64,000 nucleotides of DNA from Flavobacterium caseinilyticum. Its GTDB lineage: Bacteria > Bacteroidota > Bacteroidia > Flavobacteriales > Flavobacteriaceae. The stretch covers positions 224,269-288,268 of the forward strand of contig NZ_SMFM01000003.1 in NCBI RefSeq assembly GCF_004349085.1. The letters are read 5' to 3'. Positions 35,607 through 44,270 of the stretch are shown in pieces (position 1 is the first letter of the stretch; each line of letters starts with the position of its first letter). Under the pieces are notes generated by a model. That model had not been told where the DNA came from. It searched no databases and worked only from the letters and a program-made list of their open reading frames with translations. The position numbers were made by a program, and so were the translations under genes.

Positions 35607-36581
35607 CTAAACTTTTCTTCCCATTAAATTTTCACCAAAAGCCTTCAGCATTTCTTTTTTATCGAGGCTGATATTCATTTTATCCAAGGTTTGGAAAGCC
35701 TTAAAAGTAAAGTCCTGTATTGCATTTTGAGTGGCTTCAGAAGCGCCGGAACTATTAAATAGCGCTTTTACACGCTCAATCTTGTCAGTATTATCTTCTG
35801 GCTGAATCGAAAATAAACTTTTCAATTCTTTCGCTTCTTCTTCATTTGAAAATGCAACGGCTTTTAGGTACAAATAGGTTTTCTTATTTTCAATAATATC
35901 ACCACCAACTTGTTTTCCAAAGGTTTCCGGATTACCAAAAGCGTCCAGAAAATCATCCTGCAACTGGAAAGCCAAACCTAAATTAAGTCCGAAATCATAG
36001 ATTAAATTAGCGTTTTCTACCGAAGTTTCAGCTATAATAGCTCCCATTTTCATTGCTGCTGCAACCAAAACGGCTGTTTTATATTGAATCATTTTCAGGT
36101 ATTCCGGAATGGTAACATCACTTCTTTCTTCAAAATCGACGTCCCATTGTTGTCCTTCGCAAACTTCAAGAGCAGTTTTGCTAAATAACTTTGCTAAATC
36201 CCTAAAAATTAAAGGCTCATACTGCTCAAAATATTGATACGCTAAAATCAGCATGGCATCACCTGATAAAATGCCGGTGTTTAAATTCCATTTTTCATGA
36301 ACGGTTTTATGACCTCTGCGCAATGGCGCATCGTCCATAATATCGTCATGTACCAAAGAAAAATTATGAAAAACTTCAACCGCCAAAGCCGCTGGCAACG
36401 CTTTTCTGTAATCCGCATCAAAAACCTCCGCACTCATTAATGTAAGCACCGGACGCATTCTTTTGCCTCCAAGATCTAAAATATAATGGATAGGCTCATA
36501 TAAATTCTTAGGTTCTTTGGTTTCATATTGAGATTGCAAATAAGCAGAAAGGAACTCTTGATATTGAACGATATTGTGCAT
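35607..36581 (-). CDS. Polyprenyl synthetase family protein
   Basis: The 324-residue enzyme condenses isopentenyl diphosphate onto allylic diphosphates. Both Asp-rich motifs are present: HDDIMDDAPLRRG (first, DDxxD, about 85) and QLQDDFLDAFG (second, about 213). The characteristic 'GGKRMRPVLTLMSAE' substrate region is also there. Product chain length is unclear from sequence; it could make geranylgeranyl or longer chains for menaquinone or bactoprenol. Interestingly it is divergent from a yceI-type gene, whose family binds isoprenoid lipids. Confidence 0.93.
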   Translation of the reverse strand: MHNIVQYQEFLSAYLQSQYETKEPKNLYEPIHYILDLGGKRMRPVLTLMSAEVFDADYRKALPAALAVEVFHNFSLVHDDIMDDAPLRRGHKTVHEKWNLNTGILSGDAMLILAYQYFEQYEPLIFRDLAKLFSKTALEVCEGQQWDVDFEERSDVTIPEYLKMIQYKTAVLVAAAMKMGAIIAETSVENANLIYDFGLNLGLAFQLQDDFLDAFGNPETFGKQVGGDIIENKKTYLYLKAVAFSNEEEAKELKSLFSIQPEDNTDKIERVKALFNSSGASEATQNAIQDFTFKAFQTLDKMNISLDKKEMLKAFGENLMGRKV

Positions 36582-36724
36582 TGTTATTTTGTTTAGCGTT
36601 TAAAATTTAAAAAGGAATACAAAACATTCCAACTTTGAACTTTATATCCACAAAGAAACTCAAAAAACTTGAAACTAGCTAAAATGTTAAAGTTACTCAA
36701 ACGTTAAATAAATCTAAATACTTA

Positions 36725-36752
36725 GGAAACTTTTTTGGTATCTACGGTTTCC
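36725..36752. promoter_or_regulatory. 28-bp palindromic operator upstream of yceI
   Basis: GGAAACTTTTTT and GTTTCC ends flank a 28-base site that is shared with the tetR promoter (37414-37441): the first 12 and last seven bases are identical in both, and the arms GGAAAC/GTTTCC are complementary. It overlaps the -33 element, as expected for repression by the TetR protein encoded downstream. Confidence 0.75.
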
Positions 36753-36764
36753 GTCTTACATTTG
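36734..36764 (+). promoter_or_regulatory. Promoter of yceI (-33 TTTG / -7 TACATTTG)
   Basis: TTTG (36734-36737) and TACATTTG (36757-36764) are separated by 19 bases, a full match to the Bacteroidota promoter consensus. The -33 element lies inside the palindromic operator. The predicted leader is about 80 bases. Confidence 0.75.
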
Positions 36765-36850
36765 CACTCGAAATTGACTGCTACATTTTTCTACTTTCAC
36801 ACTTGATAAAATTGTTGTTTTCTTTTCTAATCTAAAATACTCAAATCCTT

Positions 36851-37372
36851 ATGAAAACCACATGGACAATTGACTCGAACCAATCTGATGTTCTTTTTAA
36901 AATGAAACATTCTATCATTGCATATTTAGCAGGTAGCATCAATGAATTTGACGGTTATATTGACATAGACAATAATCAAATATCCGATGCATCAATCGCC
37001 TTTTCATTAGATGTAAACAGCAGAGACGCTACGTTAGAACAAATAGACAACCACTTAAAAATGGATGATTTTTTTAACGTTAAGGAGTACCCATTAATTC
37101 GCTTTAAATCCACTTCTTTCGAAAAAGTTACTCCTAATATCAATTTCTTAAAAGGAAATCTCACCATTAAAAACATCACCAAAGCGGTAGAACTTGACGC
37201 GGAATTTATTGGAATTAACGCATACAATGGCATCAAAAAAGCAGCTTTTGAAATAACGGCTAATATCAATCGCAAAGATTTCGGCTTGACTCAAAATCCT
37301 TTTCAACAAGCTAGCGGACTATCTCTAGGACAAGATATTAAATTGATAGCTAATCTAGAATTTACAGTGTAG
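36851..37372 (+). CDS. YceI-family protein
   Basis: The 173-residue protein is a YceI lipocalin-like domain from end to end: 'TWTIDSNQSDVLFKMKHSII', 'DFFNVKEYPLIRFKSTSFEK', 'LTIKNITKAVELDAEFIG' and 'FGLTQNPF'. Family members bind isoprenoid-type lipids and respond to base or stress. This one lacks a signal peptide, so a cytoplasmic form is likely. It is preceded by an operator also found upstream of tetR, so it is probably controlled by that TetR together with the efflux pump. Confidence 0.92.
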   Translation: MKTTWTIDSNQSDVLFKMKHSIIAYLAGSINEFDGYIDIDNNQISDASIAFSLDVNSRDATLEQIDNHLKMDDFFNVKEYPLIRFKSTSFEKVTPNINFLKGNLTIKNITKAVELDAEFIGINAYNGIKKAAFEITANINRKDFGLTQNPFQQASGLSLGQDIKLIANLEFTV

Positions 37373-37413
37373 CGTACATTAATAATTTAAAGTTAAATAA
37401 TTACTAATAAAAT

Positions 37414-37441
37414 GGAAACTTTTTTAGTTCCTAGAGTTTCC
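37414..37441. promoter_or_regulatory. 28-bp palindromic operator upstream of tetR
   Basis: This site has the same GGAAACTTTTTT start and AGTTTCC-type end as the site at 36725-36752. With flanking bases its arms AATGGAAACT and AGTTTCCATT are perfect complements. It covers the -33 region of the tetR promoter (TATTTTTA at 37446-37453), consistent with autoregulation. Confidence 0.78.
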
Positions 37442-37453
37442 ATTGTATTTTTA
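37423..37453 (+). promoter_or_regulatory. Promoter of the tetR-efflux operon
   Basis: TTTA (37423-37426) and TATTTTTA (37446-37453) have the same 19-base spacing as the yceI promoter, each with one deviation from consensus, suggesting a weaker promoter. The predicted leader to ATG 37522 is about 60 bases. Confidence 0.55.
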
Positions 37454-37521
37454 CATCAATTTTAAGGACTATTGAACATCTTTTAACTTAAAAATAAACC
37501 GACTATAATTACCCAAACCAA

Positions 37522-38118
37522 ATGAAAGAGAAAATTATATCAAAAGCTAAGGAAATGTTTTTGAAACTCGGTTTCAAGAGTATCACTATGGATGATATTG
37601 CCGGAGAAATGAGTATTTCAAAAAAAACAATTTACAAGTATTTCGCTAACAAAGAGTTACTTATCGAGGAGAGTGTTCAAATAATTCACACCGAAATAAA
37701 TAACATAATCAACACGATTACTTCACAAAATTTTAATGCCATAGAAGAGAATTTTGAAATCAGACGGATGTTTGATGATATGTTCAAATCCACTGATACT
37801 TCCCCAGTGTATCAACTTAAAAAACATTATCCTGAGGTATACCAAAAATTATTATCAGTTCAAGTTGAAATGTGCGAATCCTGTTTTAGGAAAAACATCG
37901 AAAAAGGAATCGTCGAGGGTTTATACCGCAAAAACCTGAATATAGATGCATACATCAAGTTTTACTACACTTTAATTTTTTCGATTAACGAAAATATTAG
38001 GTCAGAACGAGAAGCCTTTGCGCTTGAAATGGAAGCACTACAATACCATACCAGAGCAATGGCAACAGACAAGGGAATACTAGAATTAGAGAAAAATTTA
38101 ATCAAATTAAGCTTATAA
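37522..38118 (+). CDS. TetR/AcrR-family transcriptional regulator
   Basis: The 198-residue protein has an N-terminal TetR helix-turn-helix ('FKSITMDDIAGEMSISKKTIYKYFANKELL', about residues 18-47, given here as its ends) and a helical C-terminal ligand-binding region. It is the first gene of a tetR-tolC-adaptor-RND operon and lies just downstream of a palindromic site that also precedes yceI. This fits a repressor of both units. The inducer is unknown. The TolC gene begins one base after its stop. Confidence 0.93.
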   Translation: MKEKIISKAKEMFLKLGFKSITMDDIAGEMSISKKTIYKYFANKELLIEESVQIIHTEINNIINTITSQNFNAIEENFEIRRMFDDMFKSTDTSPVYQLKKHYPEVYQKLLSVQVEMCESCFRKNIEKGIVEGLYRKNLNIDAYIKFYYTLIFSINENIRSEREAFALEMEALQYHTRAMATDKGILELEKNLIKLSL

Positions 38119-38119
38119 A

Positions 38120-39460
38120 ATGAGAAGAACAATTATACTAATGACCGTGCTGCTTTCTTTAAGCATTAATGCACAAGAAATAAAAAGCCTAACTCTGCAA
38201 GATGCCATCGTATACGCACTAGAGAATAAAGCTGATGCAAAAAAAGCAAGATTACAAATAGAAAAAGGGGAATACGAAATCCAAGAAGTTCGTTCAAGAG
38301 CCTTGCCTCAAATTTCAGCAAATGGTAGCTTAAACTACAATCCTATTTTACAAACTACCGTAATTGACGGAGCGGGATTTGGCGCACCAGGAAATACAAT
38401 TCAGGCTGCATTTGGTCAAAAATGGAACTCAACTGCAGGTATATCTCTTAATCAAGCCTTGTATGACCAAGCTGTTTTTGTAGGTTTGAAGGCGGCAAAA
38501 TCAACCCGTGAATTTTACCAAATAAACGCACAGTTAACCGAAGAGCAAGTTATAGAGCGTGTAGCAAATGCTTACTACCAAGTTTACGTAACACGCCAAA
38601 ACTTAACTGTACTTGATAACAACCTTAAAAACACCACAAAAGTTAAGGACATCATAAAAGGGCAATACGACAACGGATTGGCCAAAAAAATTGACTTGGA
38701 TAGGACTATGGTTCGTATATCAAACATAAATACCCTACGCCAGCAAACCATAAATGCCGTTACACTACAAGAAAATGCATTAAAATTTTTCATGGGTTTA
38801 CCAATGGATACTCGCATTTCTATTCCCGAAACGGAATTCGAAATTACTCCAAATGCACTTTCGTTGACGCCAGATACTACAATAAGAACCGAATACTTAT
38901 TGCTTAAAAAGAACGAGCAATTATTAGAGTACCAAAAAAAATCTATAGAGGCAGCCTATTACCCAAGTTTATCGCTTACTGGCGGGTACAACTTCATTGG
39001 TCAAGGTCCTGAAATGCCTTGGTTCAGGAAACCATCAGATGGAGTGTACTGGTCTGATTTTGCTTCTATAGGTTTAAATTTGCGCATCCCTATTTTTTCA
39101 GGTTTTGGAACACGATCAAGAGTAAGTCAAGCTGATAACAAACTTGCCTCCATAAAAGTAGACTTAGAAGAAACGAAACTTTCATTGGATTTACAATATA
39201 CCAACGCTAAAACACAAATTGAAAATAGCATTGTATCTATCAACAATCAAAAAGAAAACGCAAAACTAGCACAAGAAGTTTTGACCAATACCAACAACAA
39301 CTACATTCAAGGTCTCGCATCATTAACTGATTTACTAGAAGCTGAAAGCGAACTTGTTGTTGCTCAAAACAACTACACTACAGCGCTATTAGATTATAAA
39401 CTAGCCGAAATACAATTAATAAAAGCAAAAGGAGAATTAAAAACGTTAACCAATAAATAA
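38120..39460 (+). CDS. TolC-family outer-membrane efflux protein
   Basis: The 446-residue protein has a signal peptide (ends SINAQE) and two outer-membrane efflux domains with long coiled helices ('RLQIEKGEYEIQEVRSRALPQISANG' early and 'LLEAESELVVAQNNYTTALLDYKLAEI' late). It would form a trimeric tunnel across the outer membrane for the RND pump encoded downstream. It begins one base after tetR, and the adaptor gene starts five bases after it. Confidence 0.94.
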   Translation: MRRTIILMTVLLSLSINAQEIKSLTLQDAIVYALENKADAKKARLQIEKGEYEIQEVRSRALPQISANGSLNYNPILQTTVIDGAGFGAPGNTIQAAFGQKWNSTAGISLNQALYDQAVFVGLKAAKSTREFYQINAQLTEEQVIERVANAYYQVYVTRQNLTVLDNNLKNTTKVKDIIKGQYDNGLAKKIDLDRTMVRISNINTLRQQTINAVTLQENALKFFMGLPMDTRISIPETEFEITPNALSLTPDTTIRTEYLLLKKNEQLLEYQKKSIEAAYYPSLSLTGGYNFIGQGPEMPWFRKPSDGVYWSDFASIGLNLRIPIFSGFGTRSRVSQADNKLASIKVDLEETKLSLDLQYTNAKTQIENSIVSINNQKENAKLAQEVLTNTNNNYIQGLASLTDLLEAESELVVAQNNYTTALLDYKLAEIQLIKAKGELKTLTNK

Positions 39461-39465
39461 TCAAA

Positions 39466-40533
39466 ATGAAAAAAATTATCATAACCGTAGTAGTAATTGC
39501 TGCCTCTTTAGGGATTATTACTTACATACTTACCAATAACAAAAAAGACAACGAGGCTAAAACTGCAGTAGTGGCTGAGAAAAATGCAACAGTATCTGTA
39601 CGTACAGATGTTGTTAAAACAGAAGATGTATCTCTTGACTTTGTTTCTAACGGAAATTTTGAACCGGTTCAAGAATTAAAATTCTCAGCAGAAAAGTCAG
39701 GTAAAATCACCAAAATATTAGCCAAAGAAGGTGATTACGTGAGCGTAGGACAAACTCTTGCTATTGTACGTAGTGATGTGGTGAATGTAAATGCACAAAA
39801 CGCAAACGCAATTTATCAAAACGCAGTTGCTGATTACAACCGATTTGAAAATGCATTTAAAACCGGTGGTGTAACCAAACAACAATTAGACCAAGCCAAA
39901 CTACAAATGGTAAATGCTAAGTCACAACTTACACAAGCCAACATTAACGTAGGTGATACTAGAATCAAGGCACCAATAAGTGGGTTTATCAATAAAAAAC
40001 ACATTGAAGTAGGTTCTATCATTACAGGAATGCCTGCAACACAATTATTTGATATTGTAAACGTATCAAAGTTAAAATTGAAAGTTAACGTAAATGAAAG
40101 TCAAGTAGCTGGATTAAGAGTAGGAAGTGCTACTAATGTAGTTGCCAGTGTGTATCCAGATAAAACATTTTCAGGAAAGATTACTTTCATTGCTGCAAAA
40201 GCTGATGAAACTTTAAACTTCCCTGTAGAAATAGAAATTACAAACAATGCCAACAAAGACCTAAAAGCAGGAATGTACGGTACTGCTGCTTTTGCATCTA
40301 ACCAACAAAAACAATCCTTGAAAATCGTTCCAAGAAATGCCTTTGTAGGTAGTGTAAGCAGCAACCAAATATTTGTAATTGAAAATGGAACTGCCAAGTT
40401 AAAAACAGTAACTGCTGGCAGAATTCTAGGCGATAAAGTAGAGATCTTAAACGGACTTGAAGATGGTGAACAAGTTATTGTAACCGGACAAATCAATTTG
40501 CAAGACGGAAGCAAAGTGGAAATTATTAAATAA
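39466..40533 (+). CDS. RND efflux periplasmic adaptor (HlyD-like membrane fusion protein)
   Basis: The 355-residue protein has an N-terminal hydrophobic anchor (about 4-24) without a lipobox Cys. A biotinyl-lipoyl-like hairpin comes next ('GKITKILAKEGDYVSVGQTL', 'DTRIKAPISGFINKKHI'), together with a short alpha-hairpin and beta-barrel and membrane-proximal domains ending in 'GLEDGEQVIVTGQINLQDGSKVEI'. It links the inner-membrane RND transporter to TolC. It is the third gene of the operon. Confidence 0.94.
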   Translation: MKKIIITVVVIAASLGIITYILTNNKKDNEAKTAVVAEKNATVSVRTDVVKTEDVSLDFVSNGNFEPVQELKFSAEKSGKITKILAKEGDYVSVGQTLAIVRSDVVNVNAQNANAIYQNAVADYNRFENAFKTGGVTKQQLDQAKLQMVNAKSQLTQANINVGDTRIKAPISGFINKKHIEVGSIITGMPATQLFDIVNVSKLKLKVNVNESQVAGLRVGSATNVVASVYPDKTFSGKITFIAAKADETLNFPVEIEITNNANKDLKAGMYGTAAFASNQQKQSLKIVPRNAFVGSVSSNQIFVIENGTAKLKTVTAGRILGDKVEILNGLEDGEQVIVTGQINLQDGSKVEIIK

Positions 40534-40575
40534 TCTTAAAGCCTTAAGCCTTAAAGTCAAAAAGCAAATAAAAAA

Positions 40576-43500
40576 ATGAAATTAGCAGAAATATCCATAA
40601 AACGTCCCTCATTAGTCATCGTATTATTTACGATACTAACTCTAGGAGGACTGTTCAGCTACAGCCAATTGGGCTATGAATTGATCCCAAAATTTGAAAC
40701 CAATGTGATTTCGATTGCAACGGTTTATCCCGGAGCATCACCTAGTGAGGTCGAAAATACCGTTACCAAAAAAATTGAAGATGCAATTTCATCCTTGGAA
40801 AACATCAAAAAAATTGATTCTAAGTCATTTGAAAGTTTGTCCTCGGTTTCGATAACATTAACATCTAATGCTGATGTAAATATTTCTATGAATGATGCGC
40901 AGCGTAAAATAAACGCCATCATTAATGACTTACCTGATGACGCTCAGGCGCCTTCATTAAACAAGTTTTCGTTGAGCGATTTACCAATTATGACCATTGG
41001 TGCCAACGGAAAAATGGACGAAGTTGCTTTTTACGACTTAATAGACAAGAAACTTGCGCCGGTTCTTTCTCGTGTGCAAGGAGTAGCTCAAGTTAATATC
41101 ACAGGCGGACAAGAGCGAGAAATTCAAGTAAATTTAGATGCAGTAAAAATGCAAGCCTACGGACTTTCGGTACCGCAAGTGCAACAAAACATTTTATCCT
41201 CCAACTTGGATTTCCCAACCGGAAATATTCAAACCCGTGAGCAAAAAATATTAATCCGTTTAGCCGGAAAATATAAGAATGTTGAAGAATTAAGAAACTT
41301 AATTGTTGCTTCTAAAAACGGAATCCAAGTTCGTTTAGGCGAAATCGCTGATGTTCAAGACACTCAAAAAATCACTGAAAAAGTAGCTCGTGTCAATCAA
41401 AAAAGTGCTATTATTTTGCAAATCATAAAACAGTCCGATGCTAATGCGGTTGCGGTGAGTGAAGAGTTGGTGAAAACAATTGCTAAACTAGAAGCGGAGT
41501 ACAAAACGACTGAATTAAAACTAGAAATCGCAAAAGATAGTACTGTATTTACACTTGAAGCTGCTGATGCCGTTGTACATGATTTACTTATTGCGGTACT
41601 TTTAGTAGCGTTTGTAATGTTGTTTTTCTTACACAGTATTCGAAACTCATTGATAGTAATGATTTCGATCCCAGCATCGTTGATTGCTACTTTTATTGGA
41701 ATCTATTTAATGGGTTACACGTTGAACTTAATGAGTTTATTGGGACTTTCACTTGTTGTAGGAATTCTGGTAGATGATGCTATTGTGGTTCTAGAAAACA
41801 TTTACAGGCACATGGAAATGGGCAAAAACAAAGTTCGAGCTGCCTATGATGGTACAGCCGAAATTGGTGGAACTGTAGTATCGATTACGCTTGTAATTGT
41901 GGTTGTGTTTTTACCAATTGCATTGAGTTCTGGTCTGGTTTCTAATATTATTACGCAATTTTGTGTGACGGTAATTATATCCACTTTATTATCATTAGTT
42001 GCTTCGTTTACTATTATTCCATGGCTATCATCCAGATATGGAAAATTAGAACATATTGAAGGTAAAAACCTTTTTGGAAGAATCATTCTTGGTTTTGAAA
42101 GTTATTTAACGCGTTTCATCAACTGGATTTCTGGATTATTGACTTGGAGTTTAGATCATTACAAAACAACACTAGCTATTGTTTTAGTTATCTTTTTCAG
42201 CTCAATTGCATTGGTTCCTGCGGGGTTTATTGGAGGTGAATTCTTCGCAGCATCAGACAGTGGTGAGTTTTTAGTTCAAATCGAAATGCCAAAAGATGCA
42301 TCGTTAGAAAAAACCAACTTCATGACGCAAAAAGCAGAGGCCTTTTTAGACAAAGAAGATTTTGTTCACAGTCAATTTACTATTGTGGGTCAAACTAGTG
42401 GTGGTATGGGGGCTTCACAATCAACTGCTTATAAATCAGAAATTAACGTGAAAATGGTTGAATTAGACCAGCGCGATGAACCTGCAAATGTTTACGCTGC
42501 AAAAACCAAACGTAAATTAGAAAAATTACTAGTTGGCGCAAAAGTAAAAACAGTTCCTGTAGGTATTTTAGGAACGGCTGAAGATGCTACTTTAGGACTT
42601 ATTGTAACAGGTCCAGATGTAGAAAGTGCCATGAAATTTGCTATTGCTGCCGAAAAAGAATTGCGCACTATTCCTGGTGCAACAGAAATTGAATTATCGG
42701 TAGAGGACGGAAATCCTGAAGTAAGCGTAAAAGTAGACAGAGATAAAATGGCCGCACTTGGTTTGAGTTTACAAACCGTAGGTATGACAATGCAAACTGC
42801 TTTTAGTGGAAACACAGACGGGCGTTTTAGAGCTGGAGAATACGAATACGACATCAATATTAAGTATAATGCTTTCGATAGAAAAAGTATTGCTGATGTA
42901 AGCAACTTGATTTTCATCAATGATATGGGTCAACAAATCAAGTTAAATCAATTTGCGACCGTTACGGAAGGTTCTGGTCCAAGCCAATTGGAACGTAGGG
43001 ACAAAACGGCATCTGTGACAGTGAAAGGGCAAAACGTGGGAGTTGCTTCTGGAACAATTGTTGCGCAATGGCAAGAAAAAATAGATCAACTAAAAAAACC
43101 TACCGGTGTCAACTACATTTGGGGTGGTGATCAAGAAAACCAGTCAGAAGGTTTTGGAACATTAGGAATTGCTTTATTGGCTGCTATTATCTTGGTTTAC
43201 CTTGTAATGGTTTCCTTATACGACAGTTTTGTGCATCCATTTGTAGTATTATTTGCTATTCCGCTTTCGTTCATTGGAGCATTACTAGCACTAGCATTAA
43301 CGAATAACACCTTGAACATCTTTACGATTCTTGGAGTCATCATGCTTATTGGTCTGGTATGTAAGAATGCGATCATGCTTGTGGATTACACCAACCAACG
43401 TAGAGCCGCTGGTGAAACCATTAGAACCGCATTAATTCAAGCGAATCATGCGCGTCTTCGTCCAATTTTAATGACAACAATTGCAATGGTTTTTGGTATG

Positions 43501-43743
43501 TTCCCAATTGCATTAGCTGCTGGAGCTGGAGCCGAATGGAAAAACGGACTAGCTTGGGTAATTATTGGTGGATTGATTTCGTCCCTATTTTTGACCTTGA
43601 TTATTGTTCCGGTGATTTATGAAATCATGGAAAAATTAATTGCTAAATTCTCTAAAGGAGAAAAAGTAAATTATGAAACTGAAATGATTGCTGATTACGA
43701 ACATCGCGAATTAAGCGAAGACGGATTTACACCAAAACATTAA
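40576..43743 (+). CDS. RND efflux transporter permease (HAE1/AcrB-like)
   Basis: The 1055-residue inner-membrane pump has the RND plan: an N-terminal helix, a large periplasmic loop, a six-helix bundle with the proton-relay Asp pair in 'LVVGILVDDAIVVLENIYRH', a second periplasmic loop and a last bundle with 'VCKNAIMLVDYTNQRRAAG'. It is more like HAE1 drug and hydrophobe exporters than CusA-type metal pumps, because no metal-binding Met triad stands out. It is the last gene of the operon and is followed by a terminator. A diverged copy of its last 30 codons lies at 48441-48533. Confidence 0.94.
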   Translation: MKLAEISIKRPSLVIVLFTILTLGGLFSYSQLGYELIPKFETNVISIATVYPGASPSEVENTVTKKIEDAISSLENIKKIDSKSFESLSSVSITLTSNADVNISMNDAQRKINAIINDLPDDAQAPSLNKFSLSDLPIMTIGANGKMDEVAFYDLIDKKLAPVLSRVQGVAQVNITGGQEREIQVNLDAVKMQAYGLSVPQVQQNILSSNLDFPTGNIQTREQKILIRLAGKYKNVEELRNLIVASKNGIQVRLGEIADVQDTQKITEKVARVNQKSAIILQIIKQSDANAVAVSEELVKTIAKLEAEYKTTELKLEIAKDSTVFTLEAADAVVHDLLIAVLLVAFVMLFFLHSIRNSLIVMISIPASLIATFIGIYLMGYTLNLMSLLGLSLVVGILVDDAIVVLENIYRHMEMGKNKVRAAYDGTAEIGGTVVSITLVIVVVFLPIALSSGLVSNIITQFCVTVIISTLLSLVASFTIIPWLSSRYGKLEHIEGKNLFGRIILGFESYLTRFINWISGLLTWSLDHYKTTLAIVLVIFFSSIALVPAGFIGGEFFAASDSGEFLVQIEMPKDASLEKTNFMTQKAEAFLDKEDFVHSQFTIVGQTSGGMGASQSTAYKSEINVKMVELDQRDEPANVYAAKTKRKLEKLLVGAKVKTVPVGILGTAEDATLGLIVTGPDVESAMKFAIAAEKELRTIPGATEIELSVEDGNPEVSVKVDRDKMAALGLSLQTVGMTMQTAFSGNTDGRFRAGEYEYDINIKYNAFDRKSIADVSNLIFINDMGQQIKLNQFATVTEGSGPSQLERRDKTASVTVKGQNVGVASGTIVAQWQEKIDQLKKPTGVNYIWGGDQENQSEGFGTLGIALLAAIILVYLVMVSLYDSFVHPFVVLFAIPLSFIGALLALALTNNTLNIFTILGVIMLIGLVCKNAIMLVDYTNQRRAAGETIRTALIQANHARLRPILMTTIAMVFGMFPIALAAGAGAEWKNGLAWVIIGGLISSLFLTLIIVPVIYEIMEKLIAKFSKGEKVNYETEMIADYEHRELSEDGFTPKH

Positions 43744-43760
43744 CACATTCACTCTTCATA

Positions 43761-43802
43761 AAAAAACGACCTGCTCTTTATAGATGCAGGTCGTTTTTTT
43801 TG
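43761..43802 (+). terminator. Terminator of the RND operon
   Basis: AACGACCTGC (43765-43774) pairs with GCAGGTCGTT (43786-43795), followed by a T-run, 20 bases after the RND stop codon. Confidence 0.92.
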
Positions 43803-43851
43803 GCTTGTGTTTAATGGAATTAAAAAAATGTTTTCTTGTTTTAACTACATT

Positions 43852-44228
43852 ATTTAGTTCATTACTGTGGCCTTTTTTGTCTCATCGAGCGCAGTCGAGA
43901 TGTCACAACGGTTCTCGACTGCGCTCGAACTGACAATGGAACTATTATTTAGTTTATTACTGTAGCTTTTTTTGTCTCATCGAGTGCAGTCGAGATGTCA
44001 CAACGGTTCTCGACTGCGCTCGAACTGACAATGGGACTATCATTTAGTTTATTACTGTAGCTTTTTTTGTCTCATCGAGCGCAGTCCAGATGTCACAACG
44101 GTTCTCGACTGCGCTCGAACTGACAATGGGACTATCATTTAGTTTATTACTGTAGCTTTTTTTGTCTCATCGAGCGCAGTCCAGATCTCAAAACGGTTCT
44201 CGACTGCGCTCGAACTGACATTGGGAAT
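43852..44228. repeat. Tandem array of four 95-bp hairpin repeats
   Basis: Four copies with an exact period of 95 bases (units begin with ATTACTG at 43861, 43956, 44051 and 44146) fill the space between convergent genes. Each holds TCGAGCGCAGTCGAGA, a 12-base loop and the complementary TCTCGACTGCGCTCGA, then ACTGACAATGG. Copy 1 has perfect arms; copy 2 has one change that leaves a G-T pair; copies 3 and 4 have a C in the left arm that breaks a pair. The right arms are unchanged. No coding potential. Confidence 0.92.
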
Positions 44229-44270
44229 ATTTTAGAATAACAAATGATGCAGACCTTAAATTAAGAAATA

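Noticed and set aside
43852..44228. Possible CRISPR array
   Set aside because: The whole 95-bp unit repeats, with no unique spacers, and no cas genes are nearby.
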